NCBI RefSeq assembly: GCF_002211105.1
Contig: NZ_JPUA01000018.1
Coordinates: forward strand, 15,460 to 47,689
Length of the DNA stretch: 32,230 nt
Source of the DNA: Halomonas campaniensis
GTDB taxonomy: Bacteria > Pseudomonadota > Gammaproteobacteria > Pseudomonadales > Halomonadaceae
Direction: 5' to 3'
Numbering within the stretch: the first letter of the stretch is position 1; every line of letters begins with the position of its first letter. Positions 23,186 through 32,164 of this stretch are shown here, piece by piece. Both the position numbers and the translations under genes were made by a program. Below the pieces are notes generated by a model, which made no database searches, was not told where the DNA came from, and worked only from the letters and a program-made list of their open reading frames with translations.

Positions 23186-25671
23186 GCGGTTACCGGTGTT
23201 GAAGTGCCAAGCGATGGTACAGGCTGGGGGTGCCAGCGTGACAGTCGCAGGGCATTACCGACGACTACCAGCGAGCTAAGCGACATTCCAATCGCGGCTA
23301 GCCAGGGCGGTACCAACCCCATCGCCGCCAGCGGCAGCGCCGAAAAGTTGTAGCACACTGACCAAATCATGTTCTGGCGCATGATACGCCTCGTCGCCCG
23401 GGAAATCTCGATGGCCTCAAAAACCCGCATCAGGCGAGGGCTGAGCAATACCGCATCGGCGCGGGTGCGGGCTAGGTCAGTTGCGCCATTCATGGCAATG
23501 GCCACATCGGCACCGGCTAACACCGGTACGTCGTTAATGCCATCGCCTATCATCACCACGGTTTCGCCTTCGGCTTGAAGCGCTTTCATCCGGGCCAGCT
23601 TGCCCTCTGGACTGACTCCCGCGTGCCAGGTGGTGATATTTAGCTGGTCGGCTAGGCTTTCCACTGCATCCTGGGTATCGCCGGAGAGTAGTTCCACGCT
23701 TAAGCCCTGGGCCTGGAGGGCGTTGATTGTATCGGCAGCGTCGTCGCGAACGCCGTCGTGCAGGCCAAACCAGGCACGGGGTTCGCCGTTTTCGCTAAGG
23801 AGCAGCCACTGGCCCTTGGCGGGTGCCGCTATAACGTCATCCGCTTTACTATCCAGTGCGCTATCTATTGCAAACCTGGGCTTGCCCAACCGCCAACGAG
23901 CACCGTTTAAGTTCCCTTCGAGCCCTTGCCCGGTGTGGCTGTGAATATTTTTGGCTTGCAGCGTGGCATCCCGGAATGGCCGAAAGGCGCGGGCGATGGG
24001 GTGTTCTGAGTGGGCTTCAAGGGCGGCGGCAATGGCCCGTGCACGCTCAGCGGTGAGATCGCCAAGAGGCTGGGTTTGGGTCAGGTGCATCTCGCCGCGG
24101 GTGAGGGTGCCGGTTTTATCGAAAATCACCCGAGTCACGTTGGAGAGCGTCTCCATGGCATCGGCGCGGGTGATCAATACGCCGCGCTTACGCAGTTGGC
24201 CGTGACCTGCGGTCAGTGCTGCTGGGGTGGCCAGCGCCAGCGCGCAGGGGCAGGTTACCACCAGCACCGAAAGTAGCACCCAGAGCATCCGCGAGGGGTC
24301 GATAAACCACCAGGCGATAGTCACGCAGGCTGTGACCACTAGCAGGCGCAGAACGAATAGGTGCGCCATACGCGCAGCCATCTGGGCAAGCCTAGGGCGG
24401 CTGGCAAAGGCCCGGTCGGTAAGATCGACGATACCCGCGACACGGGCATCGCGCCCGGCGTGGGTCACCCTGATTACCAGCGGGTTTTCCATGTTTTGGC
24501 TCCCGCCGGTAATGGGGTCGCCCACGCGCCGGGTGATTGGCAGGTATTCGCCGGTCAGCATCGATTCATCCAGGCTCGATTCACCCTCCTCAATGATGCC
24601 ATCGGCTGGCACGCCGTGGCCGGGCTTGATCAATACACGGTCACCTGGAGCGAGTTCGCTGGCGGGCAGAATACGCTCGCTGCCATCGCTTTCCAGGCGC
24701 GTGGCCGAAATCGGCAGCACGCCGCTGAGTGCGTTGCCGCTATGACCACTGCGGCGTCTAGCGCGGCCTTCCACGTAGCGGCCAAACAGCAAAAAGAAGG
24801 TGAACATGGCCACCGAGTCAAAATAGACCTCGCCGACGTTGAATAACACGGCATAACTGCTGGCAAGATAAGCCCCACCAATCGCCAGCGATACCGGTAC
24901 ATCCATACCCAGCACGCCGGTGCGCAGGTCGCGCAGGGCGTTGCGGAAAAACGGCTGGGCGGAGAAAAACACCACTGGCGTGGCTAGCGCAAAGGAGAGC
25001 CAGTGAAACAGTGCGTAGAAGTCGTCGCTGATCTCACCGGGGCCGGAGACATAGATCGGGATCGAGAACATCATTACCTGCATCATGCCGACGGCGGCGA
25101 TAATCAGCCGTCGCACGTTCATACGCTCTTCGTGCTGCAGGCGCGCCTGGGCCTGATCGGGCTCGTAGGGCTGGGCTTCATAACCAATGGCGGCCAGTTC
25201 GGCCAGCAGTTGCGAGAGTTTCAACTGCTGGGGATCCCAGCTCACCCGCAGGCGGTGGTGGGTCAAGTTTACCGCGCTGGAGGCAATGCCTGTTAAGGCG
25301 TTCAGGCGGTGCTCAATCAGCCAGGCGCAGGCGGCGCAGGTGATGCCTTCAATGGCGAGGGTGGCTTTTACATTTCCCTCATCGCCATCGGGGTGGACAA
25401 ACTGCGCCTGCAGGCCGGGATCGTCAAATACCGACCAGGTGTCAGCCTTGGCTGTCTGGCGCTCATCCGGACGTTCGGGCAGTTCGGTGCGGTAGCGGTA
25501 GTAACTTTCTAAACCACCGTCGACGATGGCATGAGCCACTGCCTCGCAGCCAGGGCAGCAGAGCGGATGGGCATGATCATCAAGGGTAATCGACCAGGGA
25601 GCCCCAGCGGGCACCGGGTTACCACAGTGATAGCAGGGCGCAGGAGTCGTTACATCCGTTACATCGCTCAT
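23182..25671 (-). CDS. ccoI: Copper-exporting P-type ATPase CcoI/FixI
   Basis: This is an 829-residue copper-translocating P1B-ATPase of the inner membrane that supplies copper for cbb3 oxidase maturation. The N-terminus has an extra zinc-finger-like cysteine cluster (CYHCG at 13-17 and CCPGC at 38-42) typical of the CcoI/FixI branch. A heavy-metal-binding domain follows with C112 and C115 (GITCAAC). Eight helices include the CPC metal site at 474-476. The phosphorylated aspartate is D518 (DKTGTLT), SEHP is at 555-558 and the GDGIND hinge at 709-714. All are intact. It overlaps ccoH and ccoS by four bases at each end. Confidence 0.96.
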   Translation of the reverse strand: MSDVTDVTTPAPCYHCGNPVPAGAPWSITLDDHAHPLCCPGCEAVAHAIVDGGLESYYRYRTELPERPDERQTAKADTWSVFDDPGLQAQFVHPDGDEGNVKATLAIEGITCAACAWLIEHRLNALTGIASSAVNLTHHRLRVSWDPQQLKLSQLLAELAAIGYEAQPYEPDQAQARLQHEERMNVRRLIIAAVGMMQVMMFSIPIYVSGPGEISDDFYALFHWLSFALATPVVFFSAQPFFRNALRDLRTGVLGMDVPVSLAIGGAYLASSYAVLFNVGEVYFDSVAMFTFFLLFGRYVEGRARRRSGHSGNALSGVLPISATRLESDGSERILPASELAPGDRVLIKPGHGVPADGIIEEGESSLDESMLTGEYLPITRRVGDPITGGSQNMENPLVIRVTHAGRDARVAGIVDLTDRAFASRPRLAQMAARMAHLFVLRLLVVTACVTIAWWFIDPSRMLWVLLSVLVVTCPCALALATPAALTAGHGQLRKRGVLITRADAMETLSNVTRVIFDKTGTLTRGEMHLTQTQPLGDLTAERARAIAAALEAHSEHPIARAFRPFRDATLQAKNIHSHTGQGLEGNLNGARWRLGKPRFAIDSALDSKADDVIAAPAKGQWLLLSENGEPRAWFGLHDGVRDDAADTINALQAQGLSVELLSGDTQDAVESLADQLNITTWHAGVSPEGKLARMKALQAEGETVVMIGDGINDVPVLAGADVAIAMNGATDLARTRADAVLLSPRLMRVFEAIEISRATRRIMRQNMIWSVCYNFSALPLAAMGLVPPWLAAIGMSLSSLVVVGNALRLSRWHPQPVPSLGTSTPVTA

Positions 25672-26201
25672 TCGCTTTCTGTACGCCCTCCTGGCAGTAG
25701 CGCGACGCTGTTTTCATCGGGGAACGTAGCCTCACCGGTAAGGCGCCAATCGGCATTTTCCAGCGCGGGTTGAATCTGTAGATACCAGCGGTAACGCAGG
25801 TTGTCAGGGCCTTGGGTGATATAGCGCCCATCGCGGACATGCTCAAGTACAAAGGATTGATCACGGTCATCTTCGGTCGGGAAGATAAGATCTAAATAAA
25901 GTCTGTCCGGTCGCGCATCGCCGCTTAAATCAATCACAATGTCGCTGGTAAGCGGATCAAGGCGTAAATCTGCGCTTAGGTTTAACTCTCGGGCACGGTC
26001 TTGCTTGGCAAGTACCATATTGATGGCTTTACCATGCTTGTAATAATCCTCCTGAACAACCATGCCATCGAAGCTCTTAACCGACATAACGGCAAAAGTA
26101 ATACTAAACATAATGGACGAGAGCAGAATGCCGATTAAAAACCACGGCCAAAACTGTTTATACCAAGGCGTCACCTTATCGCCGGAAGGTAGGGATGACA
26201 T
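25668..26201 (-). CDS. ccoH: FixH/CcoH cbb3 oxidase assembly protein
   Basis: This 177-residue protein has one N-terminal membrane helix (about residues 15-40, WPWFLIGILLSSIMFSITFAVM) and a periplasmic domain with the family motif VVQEDYYKHGKAIN. CcoH associates with and stabilises the cbb3 complex. It starts six bases after the ccoG stop and overlaps ccoI by four bases. The C-terminal domain is longer than in short FixH members but ordinary for gammaproteobacteria. Confidence 0.92.
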   Translation of the reverse strand: MSSLPSGDKVTPWYKQFWPWFLIGILLSSIMFSITFAVMSVKSFDGMVVQEDYYKHGKAINMVLAKQDRARELNLSADLRLDPLTSDIVIDLSGDARPDRLYLDLIFPTEDDRDQSFVLEHVRDGRYITQGPDNLRYRWYLQIQPALENADWRLTGEATFPDENSVALLPGGRTESE

Positions 26202-26207
26202 AGTTGC

Positions 26208-27644
26208 TTATCTCCTAATGTTGCCCAGGAAGCTGGTCTCGCGCTCAAGGCGAATATCCGCATCCTGCTGAGCCTGCAGCGTGAATACAATGGGGTGGCT
26301 GGGTTGCTGTAAATCGTCGGGGTTGGCGGTCACAGTGACCACTTTCAAGCGCGACTCCCCCGCGGGTACGCTAATCGTACTGCTATCCAGGGTTAAATTG
26401 GGCAGTCCGGCAACGCTGAGCTGATAGACGTGGTCTTGATCATCCAGGTTGCGGATAGTCAGGCTGAACACATTGCTAATTTGGCCGTCTCGAGTCATTT
26501 GGTAAAGCTGGGTACGCTCGCGTTCGGCCTCAAAATCTAGTGGCATGCGGTCGTTAACAGCCCAGACAAAGGTACCGATCATTACCAAAAGGGCTGCAAA
26601 GTACGCCAGTAAGCGAGGCCGCAAAATATGGCTCTTTTTACCCTCAAGGGCGTTTTCGGTGGTGTAACGCACCAAGCCTCGTGGGTAGCCCATTTTATCC
26701 ATCACGCTATCGCAGGCATCGATACAGGCGGCGCAGGTAATGCACTCGTACTGCAGCCCATCGCGGATATCAATGCCGGTAGGGCAGACCTGCACGCAAA
26801 GATCGCAGTCGATACAGTCACCATAGCCAGCCTCGCGGGCTTCTAAATGGCTTAGGCTTTTTTTGCGATGGCCACGGGGTTCGCCACGTGATTCATCGTA
26901 GGAGACGATCAATGTATCGCGGTCAAACATGACCGACTGGAAACGCGCATAGGGGCACATATAGATGCACACCTGTTCGCGCAGCCAACCAGCGTTGAGG
27001 TAAGTAAATACCAGGAAAAAACCCACCCAGAAGTAAGACCAGCCGTGAGCTTCAAGGGTGGGAAGCTCTGTCACTAAATCGCGAATCGGCGTGAAGTAAC
27101 CCACAAAGGTAATGCCGGTGGCGAGGGCAATGAGCAGCCAGGCCGTGTGTTTAGCCCCTTTGCGCCAAGCTTTGTCGGCGGTCATCGGTTGGTTATCGAG
27201 TTTAATGCGCCGATTGCGCGAACCCTCAATACGGTGTTCAAGCCAAATGAATAGAAACGTCCAAACGCTTTGCGGGCAGGTATAGCCACACCATACGCGG
27301 CCAGCAAACACGGTAATAAAAAACAGCCCAAAGGCACAGATAATCAGCAGCCACGACAGCAGGATGAACTCCTGAGGATAAAAGGTGGCGCTAAAAATAT
27401 GGAATTCACGGTTAGGCAAGTCAAATAGAATTAACGGCCGATCACCGATGTTAATCCACGGTAAGAGAAAAAATGCCAGCATTAACGCCCAGTTGGCACT
27501 GCGCCGTAGCTTCTGGAAGACACCCTTAATTTCGCGCACGTAAATGTGGCGACGCTTGGCGTACATTTCTTGGGTAACCGTGTCAGAGGGGGCATGATGC
27601 CCCACCGGGTTCGGCGTGACGTCTTGGCTTGGTATCTTTTCCAT
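26208..27644 (-). CDS. ccoG: cbb3 oxidase accessory ferredoxin-like protein CcoG
   Basis: CcoG (RdxA/FixG) is a membrane iron-sulphur protein that reduces copper for cbb3 assembly. From the ATG at 27644 it has 478 residues, with about five membrane helices, a periplasm-facing CGYTCPQSVW segment, and two 4Fe-4S motifs (CIDCDLCVQVCP and CITCAACIDACD). An Ig-like C-terminal domain follows. An upstream GTG (27683) would add 13 residues, but the protein homology I recall begins near MEKIPSQDVTP, and GGGA is nearer the ATG. It is separated from ccoP by a terminator and a tandem repeat, so it probably has its own promoter. Confidence 0.93.
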   Translation of the reverse strand: MEKIPSQDVTPNPVGHHAPSDTVTQEMYAKRRHIYVREIKGVFQKLRRSANWALMLAFFLLPWINIGDRPLILFDLPNREFHIFSATFYPQEFILLSWLLIICAFGLFFITVFAGRVWCGYTCPQSVWTFLFIWLEHRIEGSRNRRIKLDNQPMTADKAWRKGAKHTAWLLIALATGITFVGYFTPIRDLVTELPTLEAHGWSYFWVGFFLVFTYLNAGWLREQVCIYMCPYARFQSVMFDRDTLIVSYDESRGEPRGHRKKSLSHLEAREAGYGDCIDCDLCVQVCPTGIDIRDGLQYECITCAACIDACDSVMDKMGYPRGLVRYTTENALEGKKSHILRPRLLAYFAALLVMIGTFVWAVNDRMPLDFEAERERTQLYQMTRDGQISNVFSLTIRNLDDQDHVYQLSVAGLPNLTLDSSTISVPAGESRLKVVTVTANPDDLQQPSHPIVFTLQAQQDADIRLERETSFLGNIRR

Positions 27645-27700
27645 GGCGATATTTCCCGGCTCAGAAGGCAGGAGAGATGGCACCCTTCCATTAAATGAAT

Positions 27701-27798
27701 TGCTCAGTTAAACGAGGTGCTTGGTAAAATTTTAGTGCTTAGTTAATTTTGATGCTTAGTCGGTCTTAGGTGCTTAGTCGGTCTTAGGTGCTAAGGTG
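27701..27798. repeat. Five degenerate 17-18-bp tandem repeats upstream of ccoG
   Basis: Units begin TGCTYRGT at 27701, 27718, 27736, 27753 and 27771, with a partial sixth at 27789. Units 27753-27770 and 27771-27788 are identical (TGCTTAGTCGGTCTTAGG), while the first three diverge after the first eight bases. The array ends about 35 bases from the ccoP terminator and starts 57 bases upstream of the ccoG ATG. There are no spacers, so it is not a CRISPR. Confidence 0.75.
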
Positions 27799-27832
27799 TT
27801 TCGCTAATATTGTATCGGGTTGGGTATAAAGA

Positions 27833-27859
27833 AAGGGTGCGGTTTGGAGCCGCACCCTT
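27833..27859 (-). terminator. Terminator of the ccoNOQP operon
   Basis: A perfect 10-bp stem (AAGGGTGCGG and CCGCACCCTT) lies about 40 bases beyond the ccoP stop. On the minus strand it is followed by TCTTTAT, giving a near-canonical intrinsic terminator that separates ccoNOQP from ccoG. Confidence 0.85.
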
Positions 27860-27901
27860 GCTTGGTTAGCGTTACTGACGGTTGCCGCTATCAGCGGGCA
27901 A

Positions 27902-28831
27902 TCAGTCCGCCAGGCGCAGGCTATACACGTAGGCGGCGACCAGATGAACGCGCTCTTCACCAATATAAGCCGCTTGCGCAGGCATATGACCATTACGGCC
28001 GTTACGCAGCGTTTGACGAATAGAGTCACCGACATCCTGGCCGGGTGCCAGATAAAGCCAAGTGTTATCGGTCAGGTTGGGTGCGCCAAGAGCCGTATTA
28101 CCCGTGCCGCTGGGGCCGTGGCAGGCTGCACACACCGCACCGAAGGTGCTTTCGCCGCTCGCCGCGCGTTCAGCATCGTGCTCTTCATCAGAAAGCGACA
28201 GAACATACTGCGTCAGGTTCTCAATATTCTCCTGCCCTAACTGCTGCCAAGAAGGCATGTTGCCGTTGCGGCCTTGGTTGAGGGTGGTCAGGATGTTTTC
28301 TGGTTCACCGCCGTACAGCCAGTCGTCGTCGGTCAGGTTGGGGAAGCCGTAACCGCCCTGAGCGTTGGAGCCGTGACACACCGCGCAGTTGTTCTGGTAG
28401 ATACGTTCAGCAACCTGCATTGCCTCGGGGTCTTCGGCAAGCTCAGGAATGGGTACTTCCTGATACTGGGCAAAAATCGGTGTGAAGCGCTCTTCGGCCT
28501 GAGCGACTTCCTCTTCCCACTGACCCTCTTGCGACCAGCCCAGTATCCCCGCGTAGTTGCCCAAGCCGGGATAAAACACCAGGTAGCCCAGTGCAAAGAC
28601 CACCGTCAGGACGAATAGCTGGAACCACCACTTTGGCAGTGGGTTGTCATACTCTTCGATGCCATCGGCGGCATGGCCGGTGGTTTCGACATTACCGTCC
28701 GCGTCAGGCGTTTTATCGGTGCGGCGGTTGGCCAGTAGTATCCATACGCTCAGCGCGATTGTGCCCAGCGTAATGATAATGATCCAGGCGCTCCAGAAGC
28801 CGGATAGGGAGTCACCCCATAGATTGTTCAT
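27902..28831 (-). CDS. ccoP: cbb3 cytochrome c oxidase subunit III (CcoP)
   Basis: CcoP is the dihaem cytochrome c that feeds electrons to the cbb3 core in the periplasm. The 309-residue product has two N-terminal membrane helices (residues 12-34 and 69-88), then two cytochrome c domains with C149-x2-C152-H153 and C234-x2-C237-H238. Candidate axial methionines are M192 and M283 (in GNMPS and GHMPA). The two-helix form is the long type of CcoP. It overlaps ccoQ by four bases. Confidence 0.96.
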   Translation of the reverse strand: MNNLWGDSLSGFWSAWIIIITLGTIALSVWILLANRRTDKTPDADGNVETTGHAADGIEEYDNPLPKWWFQLFVLTVVFALGYLVFYPGLGNYAGILGWSQEGQWEEEVAQAEERFTPIFAQYQEVPIPELAEDPEAMQVAERIYQNNCAVCHGSNAQGGYGFPNLTDDDWLYGGEPENILTTLNQGRNGNMPSWQQLGQENIENLTQYVLSLSDEEHDAERAASGESTFGAVCAACHGPSGTGNTALGAPNLTDNTWLYLAPGQDVGDSIRQTLRNGRNGHMPAQAAYIGEERVHLVAAYVYSLRLAD

Positions 28832-29052
28832 ATATTCTTATCTCCCCTGTCGTCGCGGGAATGCGCTTCGCTGTCGCGTTCACGCGAAGCGTGCTTGTCA
28901 CTGGTCGGTAGCTCATCGTCGTCGGCAAAGGGCAAATTAGCCGCTTCGTCGAAATCTGGCTTGCGTCGCTTGGAGTACGCCCAGAGGGCGATGCCGATAA
29001 ACGCGAAAATCAAGATTAGCGTGATGAGACCGCGAAAAGTTCCCGTATCCAT
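28828..29052 (-). CDS. ccoQ: cbb3 oxidase small subunit CcoQ
   Basis: CcoQ/FixQ is a small single-helix subunit that stabilises the complex. The 74 residues contain one helix (ITLILIFAFIGIALWAYS), the RRKPDFDEAANLPFADDD motif of the family and a charged, poorly conserved tail. It starts three bases after the ccoO stop and overlaps ccoP by four. Confidence 0.93.
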   Translation of the reverse strand: MDTGTFRGLITLILIFAFIGIALWAYSKRRKPDFDEAANLPFADDDELPTSDKHASRERDSEAHSRDDRGDKNI

Positions 29053-29055
29053 AAC

Positions 29056-29664
29056 TTAGCGAGTGCCCTCGAGCACGGTTCCGAGCTGCTGTAGGTACGC
29101 GACCAGGGCAGTGATTTCCTGAGTACCGCGAACATCGTCAGTGGCGTTGGCAATATCTTCGTCGGTGTACGGCACGCCTAGCTGGCGCAGGGTGCGCATT
29201 TTAGCGGGAGTAGCGTCACCATCGAGGGTATTTTCAAACAGCCAGGGGTAAGCCGGCATAACCGATTCAGGGACTACATCTCGGGGGTTGTAGAGGTGAG
29301 CACGGTGCCAGTCGTCGCTATAGCGGCCGCCAACACGCGCCAGGTCTGGCCCGGTGCGTTTGGAGCCCCATAGGAAGTTATGCTCGTACACCTGCTCCCC
29401 AGCCACATTGTAGTGACCGTAGCGCTCGGTCTCCGCGCGGAACGGACGCACCATTTGTGAGTGACAGCCCACGCAGCCTTCGCGGCGGTAGATGTCACGG
29501 CCTTCCAGCTCCAGAGCAGACAGAGGCTCCAGGCCTTCAACTGGCTCGGTGGTCTGCTTCTGGAAAAACAGCGGCACCACCTCAGCCAAGCCGCCGAAAC
29601 TGATCACGACAAGGATCAACACGGCAAGCAGGCCAACGTTTTTTTCGACAATCTCGTGTTTCAT
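29056..29664 (-). CDS. ccoO: cbb3 cytochrome c oxidase subunit II (CcoO)
   Basis: CcoO is the monohaem cytochrome c subunit. From the ATG at 29664 it has 202 residues: one membrane anchor (residues 10-33), then the haem site C64-x2-C67-H68 in [15 protein letters not shown] and a likely axial methionine in [11 protein letters not shown] start 19 codons earlier would overlap ccoN and gives residues unlike the family, while [11 protein letters not shown] fits it. It follows ccoN by 19 bases. Confidence 0.96.
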   Translation of the reverse strand: MKHEIVEKNVGLLAVLILVVISFGGLAEVVPLFFQKQTTEPVEGLEPLSALELEGRDIYRREGCVGCHSQMVRPFRAETERYGHYNVAGEQVYEHNFLWGSKRTGPDLARVGGRYSDDWHRAHLYNPRDVVPESVMPAYPWLFENTLDGDATPAKMRTLRQLGVPYTDEDIANATDDVRGTQEITALVAYLQQLGTVLEGTR

Positions 29665-29683
29665 TGGTCTCAACTTCCCCGGT

Positions 29684-31108
29684 TTAGGCAGCTTGTGGCG
29701 CTGAATGGCTGATGGCCTCACGACGCTTAACGGTCATGTACACATTGAACGCCATGATCAGCATGCCGGTGACCCAGAAGAGGCCGCCGATTAAGCGAAC
29801 AAAGTAGCCCGGTGCGCTGGCTTCAACGGCTTCAACAAAGGTGTACATCAAGGTGCCGTCAGGGTTGATCGCACGCCACATTAGGCCTTGCAGAATACCG
29901 TTGACCCACATGGAGGCGATGTAGAGCACGGTGCCAATAGTGGCCAGCCAGAAGTGCACGGCAATCAGGTTGACCGAGTACATCTCCGTGCGACCAAAGA
30001 CGCGCGGAATCAGGTGATACATCGAGCCGATGGTAATCATCGCTACCCAGCCAAGCGCGCCGGAGTGAACGTGACCAATGGTCCAGTCAGTGTAGTGCGA
30101 CAGCGCGTTGACGGTCTTAATTGCCATCATCGGGCCTTCAAAGGTAGACATGCCGTAGAACGACAGGGCAACCACCAAGAAGCGTAGCGTCGGATCCGTG
30201 CGCAGCTTATGCCAAGCCCCTGACAGGGTCATCATGCCGTTGATCATGCCGCCCCAAGAGGGTGCCAGCAGAATAATCGACATAATCATACCCAGCGACT
30301 GTGCCCAGTTAGGTAGCGCTGTGTAGTGCAGGTGGTGAGGGCCTGCCCACATATAGATCATGATCAATGCCCAGAAGTGGACGATTGACAGGCGGTAGGA
30401 GTAGATCGGGCGTTCAGCCTGCTTCGGCACGAAGTAGTACATCATGCCCAGAAAGCCTGCAGTCAGGAAGAAGCCTACCGCGTTGTGCCCGTACCACCAC
30501 TGCACCATCGCATCCACTGCACCGGCGTAAATCGAAATAGAGTACATGCCTGTCACGGGGATGGCCGCATTGTTGACGATGTGCAGCACCGCTACAGTTA
30601 AAATAAACGCCGCGAAGAACCAGTTCGCTACATAGATGTGCGACGTGGTGCGCTTTTTGATCGTCATTAGGAACACGATGGCATAGCTGATCCAGACGAC
30701 CGCGATCAAAATGTTGATCGGCCACTCCAGTTCCGCGTACTCCTTGGTGGTGGTATGCCCAAGCGGCAGTGACACCACGGCAGAGAGGATAACCGCTTGC
30801 CAGCCCCAGAACGTAAAGGCCGCTAACTTGTCAGAGAAAAGCCGTGTCTGACAGGTACGCTGGACAACGTAGTACGACGTGGCAAAGAGCGCCGAGCCGC
30901 CAAAGGCGAAAATGACGGCGTTAGTGTGTAACGGACGCAGGCGCCCAAAGCTAGTCCAAGGTATGCCGAGGTTCAGTTGCGGCCAAACCAGTTGCGAGGC
31001 GAGGATGACACCCACTGTCATTCCCACAATGCCCCACACAACGGTCATAATCGCGAACTGCCGAACTACCTTGTAGTTGTAGGTCGGGTGTTCAAATGCT
31101 GTGCTCAT
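29684..31108 (-). CDS. ccoN: cbb3 cytochrome c oxidase subunit I (CcoN)
   Basis: CcoN is the catalytic subunit that reduces oxygen at a haem b3-copper centre. The 474 residues give about 12 membrane helices. The metal-site segments are visible: [11 protein letters not shown] (copper histidine), AGPHHLHYT (two copper histidines) and [17 protein letters not shown] (haem ligands and the proton-route tyrosine region). It is first in the ccoNOQP operon and starts 91 bases downstream of a predicted promoter. cbb3 oxidases have high oxygen affinity, matching the adjacent ANR and HemN. Confidence 0.97.
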   Translation of the reverse strand: MSTAFEHPTYNYKVVRQFAIMTVVWGIVGMTVGVILASQLVWPQLNLGIPWTSFGRLRPLHTNAVIFAFGGSALFATSYYVVQRTCQTRLFSDKLAAFTFWGWQAVILSAVVSLPLGHTTTKEYAELEWPINILIAVVWISYAIVFLMTIKKRTTSHIYVANWFFAAFILTVAVLHIVNNAAIPVTGMYSISIYAGAVDAMVQWWYGHNAVGFFLTAGFLGMMYYFVPKQAERPIYSYRLSIVHFWALIMIYMWAGPHHLHYTALPNWAQSLGMIMSIILLAPSWGGMINGMMTLSGAWHKLRTDPTLRFLVVALSFYGMSTFEGPMMAIKTVNALSHYTDWTIGHVHSGALGWVAMITIGSMYHLIPRVFGRTEMYSVNLIAVHFWLATIGTVLYIASMWVNGILQGLMWRAINPDGTLMYTFVEAVEASAPGYFVRLIGGLFWVTGMLIMAFNVYMTVKRREAISHSAPQAA

Positions 31109-31203
31109 GTCATGTTCCCATCGAACGCGGTTAGGGGGTAACCCGTGGCATTTTGCACGGGTGCGGCCACCCGCTTGATGATGCAGGTCAAGATCCGACC
31201 AAG

Positions 31204-31245
31204 ATTCTAGCGCAGCAGAGGCTTAACCTGAACACACCAATTGGT
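31204..31245 (-). promoter_or_regulatory. Predicted ccoN promoter with a palindrome at activator position
   Basis: On the minus strand TTCAGG (31227-31232) and TAGAAT (31204-31209) are spaced by 17 bases, giving a start near 31197. The perfect palindrome ACCAATTGGT (31236-31245) is centred about 43 bases before that start. It is not an ANR/FNR box, and I saw no TTGA-N6-TCAA in this 164-base gap. Hairpins GGTTA/TAACC (31129-31143) and ACCCGTG/CACGGGT (31141-31162) lie in the leader. Confidence 0.45.
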
Positions 31246-31272
31246 TAAAGACTGAATTATCAGGAGCGATGG

Positions 31273-32070
31273 GTGTCACATTGTGCTTTGTCTGGTTATA
31301 TCGAGGTACTTCCTCAGGCCTTAAAGGAGGCGCTTAAGCGCCAGCCAAATGGCGCTTTCCTGGTGCGGGGCATGGGGCCGTTGGCCGTCCATGGACAAGC
31401 CAGGATAGGTCGCTTGCTGTTTGCCCATGGCGCAGGGGCAGGGCAGCAGTCACCTTTCATGCGTCAATTTGTCACCTCGTTGGCAGATCGAGGGGTACAG
31501 GTTTTATGTATCGATTTCCCTTATATGCAGAAAATACAGGAAACCGGCAAACGTCGACCGCCGCCGCCCATCGCCCAGACCCTTGATCAGTTCGCCCAAT
31601 GGTATGCGCTACTTGCTGACCTATTTGACGAACCGCTATGGATTGGAGGCAAATCGATGGGCGGCCGCGTAGCGACCCTATTTGCCAGTAAACAGCTGGC
31701 CAATCAACACTCAATCAGTGAGCAGCCATGCAGTAAACCGGTACCGGGCGTGGTGGTGGCAGGCTACCCATTTCATCCGGTTAAAGCGCCTGACAAGCTA
31801 CGCCTGGAACACTGGCCTGCGATTGCCTGCCCCATGCTGGTTCTACAAGGCGAACGTGACCCCTTTGGTACCCGGGAGGAGGTGGCTGGCTATACATTGC
31901 CGGAAAACGCGCAGCTCGCTTGGCTAAAAGATGGCGATCACGACTTTAAACCGCGGCGCCTTTCTGGCCTGACTCAAACGGTTTTGATTGACGAGGCTAC
32001 CCAAGTTGCGGCATCCTTCGTCCGCGCTCATGGCTCTGTCCATGCGGAAGTGGGCAATGTGTTAGTTTGA
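31273..32070 (+). CDS. Alpha/beta-hydrolase (COG3571-like)
   Basis: This 265-residue cytoplasmic protein is a predicted alpha/beta-hydrolase of the COG3571 or KANL3/Tex30 group. The nucleophile elbow is GGKSMGGR. The acid is in QGERDPFGT and the histidine in KDGDHDFKPR, so a full catalytic triad is present. The oxyanion segment FAHGAGAGQQSPFM is typical of this branch. Substrate is unknown. It starts with GTG, supported by AGGAG at 31262-31266 with six-base spacing; the ATG at 31269 is in another frame. It is divergent from ccoN and not obviously part of the oxidase system. Confidence 0.88.
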   Translation: MSHCALSGYIEVLPQALKEALKRQPNGAFLVRGMGPLAVHGQARIGRLLFAHGAGAGQQSPFMRQFVTSLADRGVQVLCIDFPYMQKIQETGKRRPPPPIAQTLDQFAQWYALLADLFDEPLWIGGKSMGGRVATLFASKQLANQHSISEQPCSKPVPGVVVAGYPFHPVKAPDKLRLEHWPAIACPMLVLQGERDPFGTREEVAGYTLPENAQLAWLKDGDHDFKPRRLSGLTQTVLIDEATQVAASFVRAHGSVHAEVGNVLV

Positions 32071-32117
32071 AGGCTAGTTTAAAAAGTAGTTTTAAATCAG
32101 TTTTTAAACACGGCATG

Positions 32118-32145
32118 TTGACATTTAGTAAGCCTTCTGTAGAAT
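32118..32145 (+). promoter_or_regulatory. tRNA-Val promoter
   Basis: A perfect TTGACA (32118-32123) and TAGAAT (32140-32145) with a 16-base spacer lie just before the tRNA. The AT-rich inverted repeat GTTTAAAAA/TTTTTAAAC (32077-32109) upstream may end the hydrolase transcript. Confidence 0.75.
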
Positions 32146-32164
32146 GCAGCGCCACGTGACCAGC

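Noticed and set aside
27701..27798. Possible CRISPR array
   Set aside because: The units are directly adjacent without spacers, too short and degenerate, and no cas genes are present.
31168..31186. CTTGA...TCAAG dyad as an ANR box for ccoN
   Set aside because: The half-sites are separated by nine bases rather than six, so it does not fit the FNR/ANR consensus.
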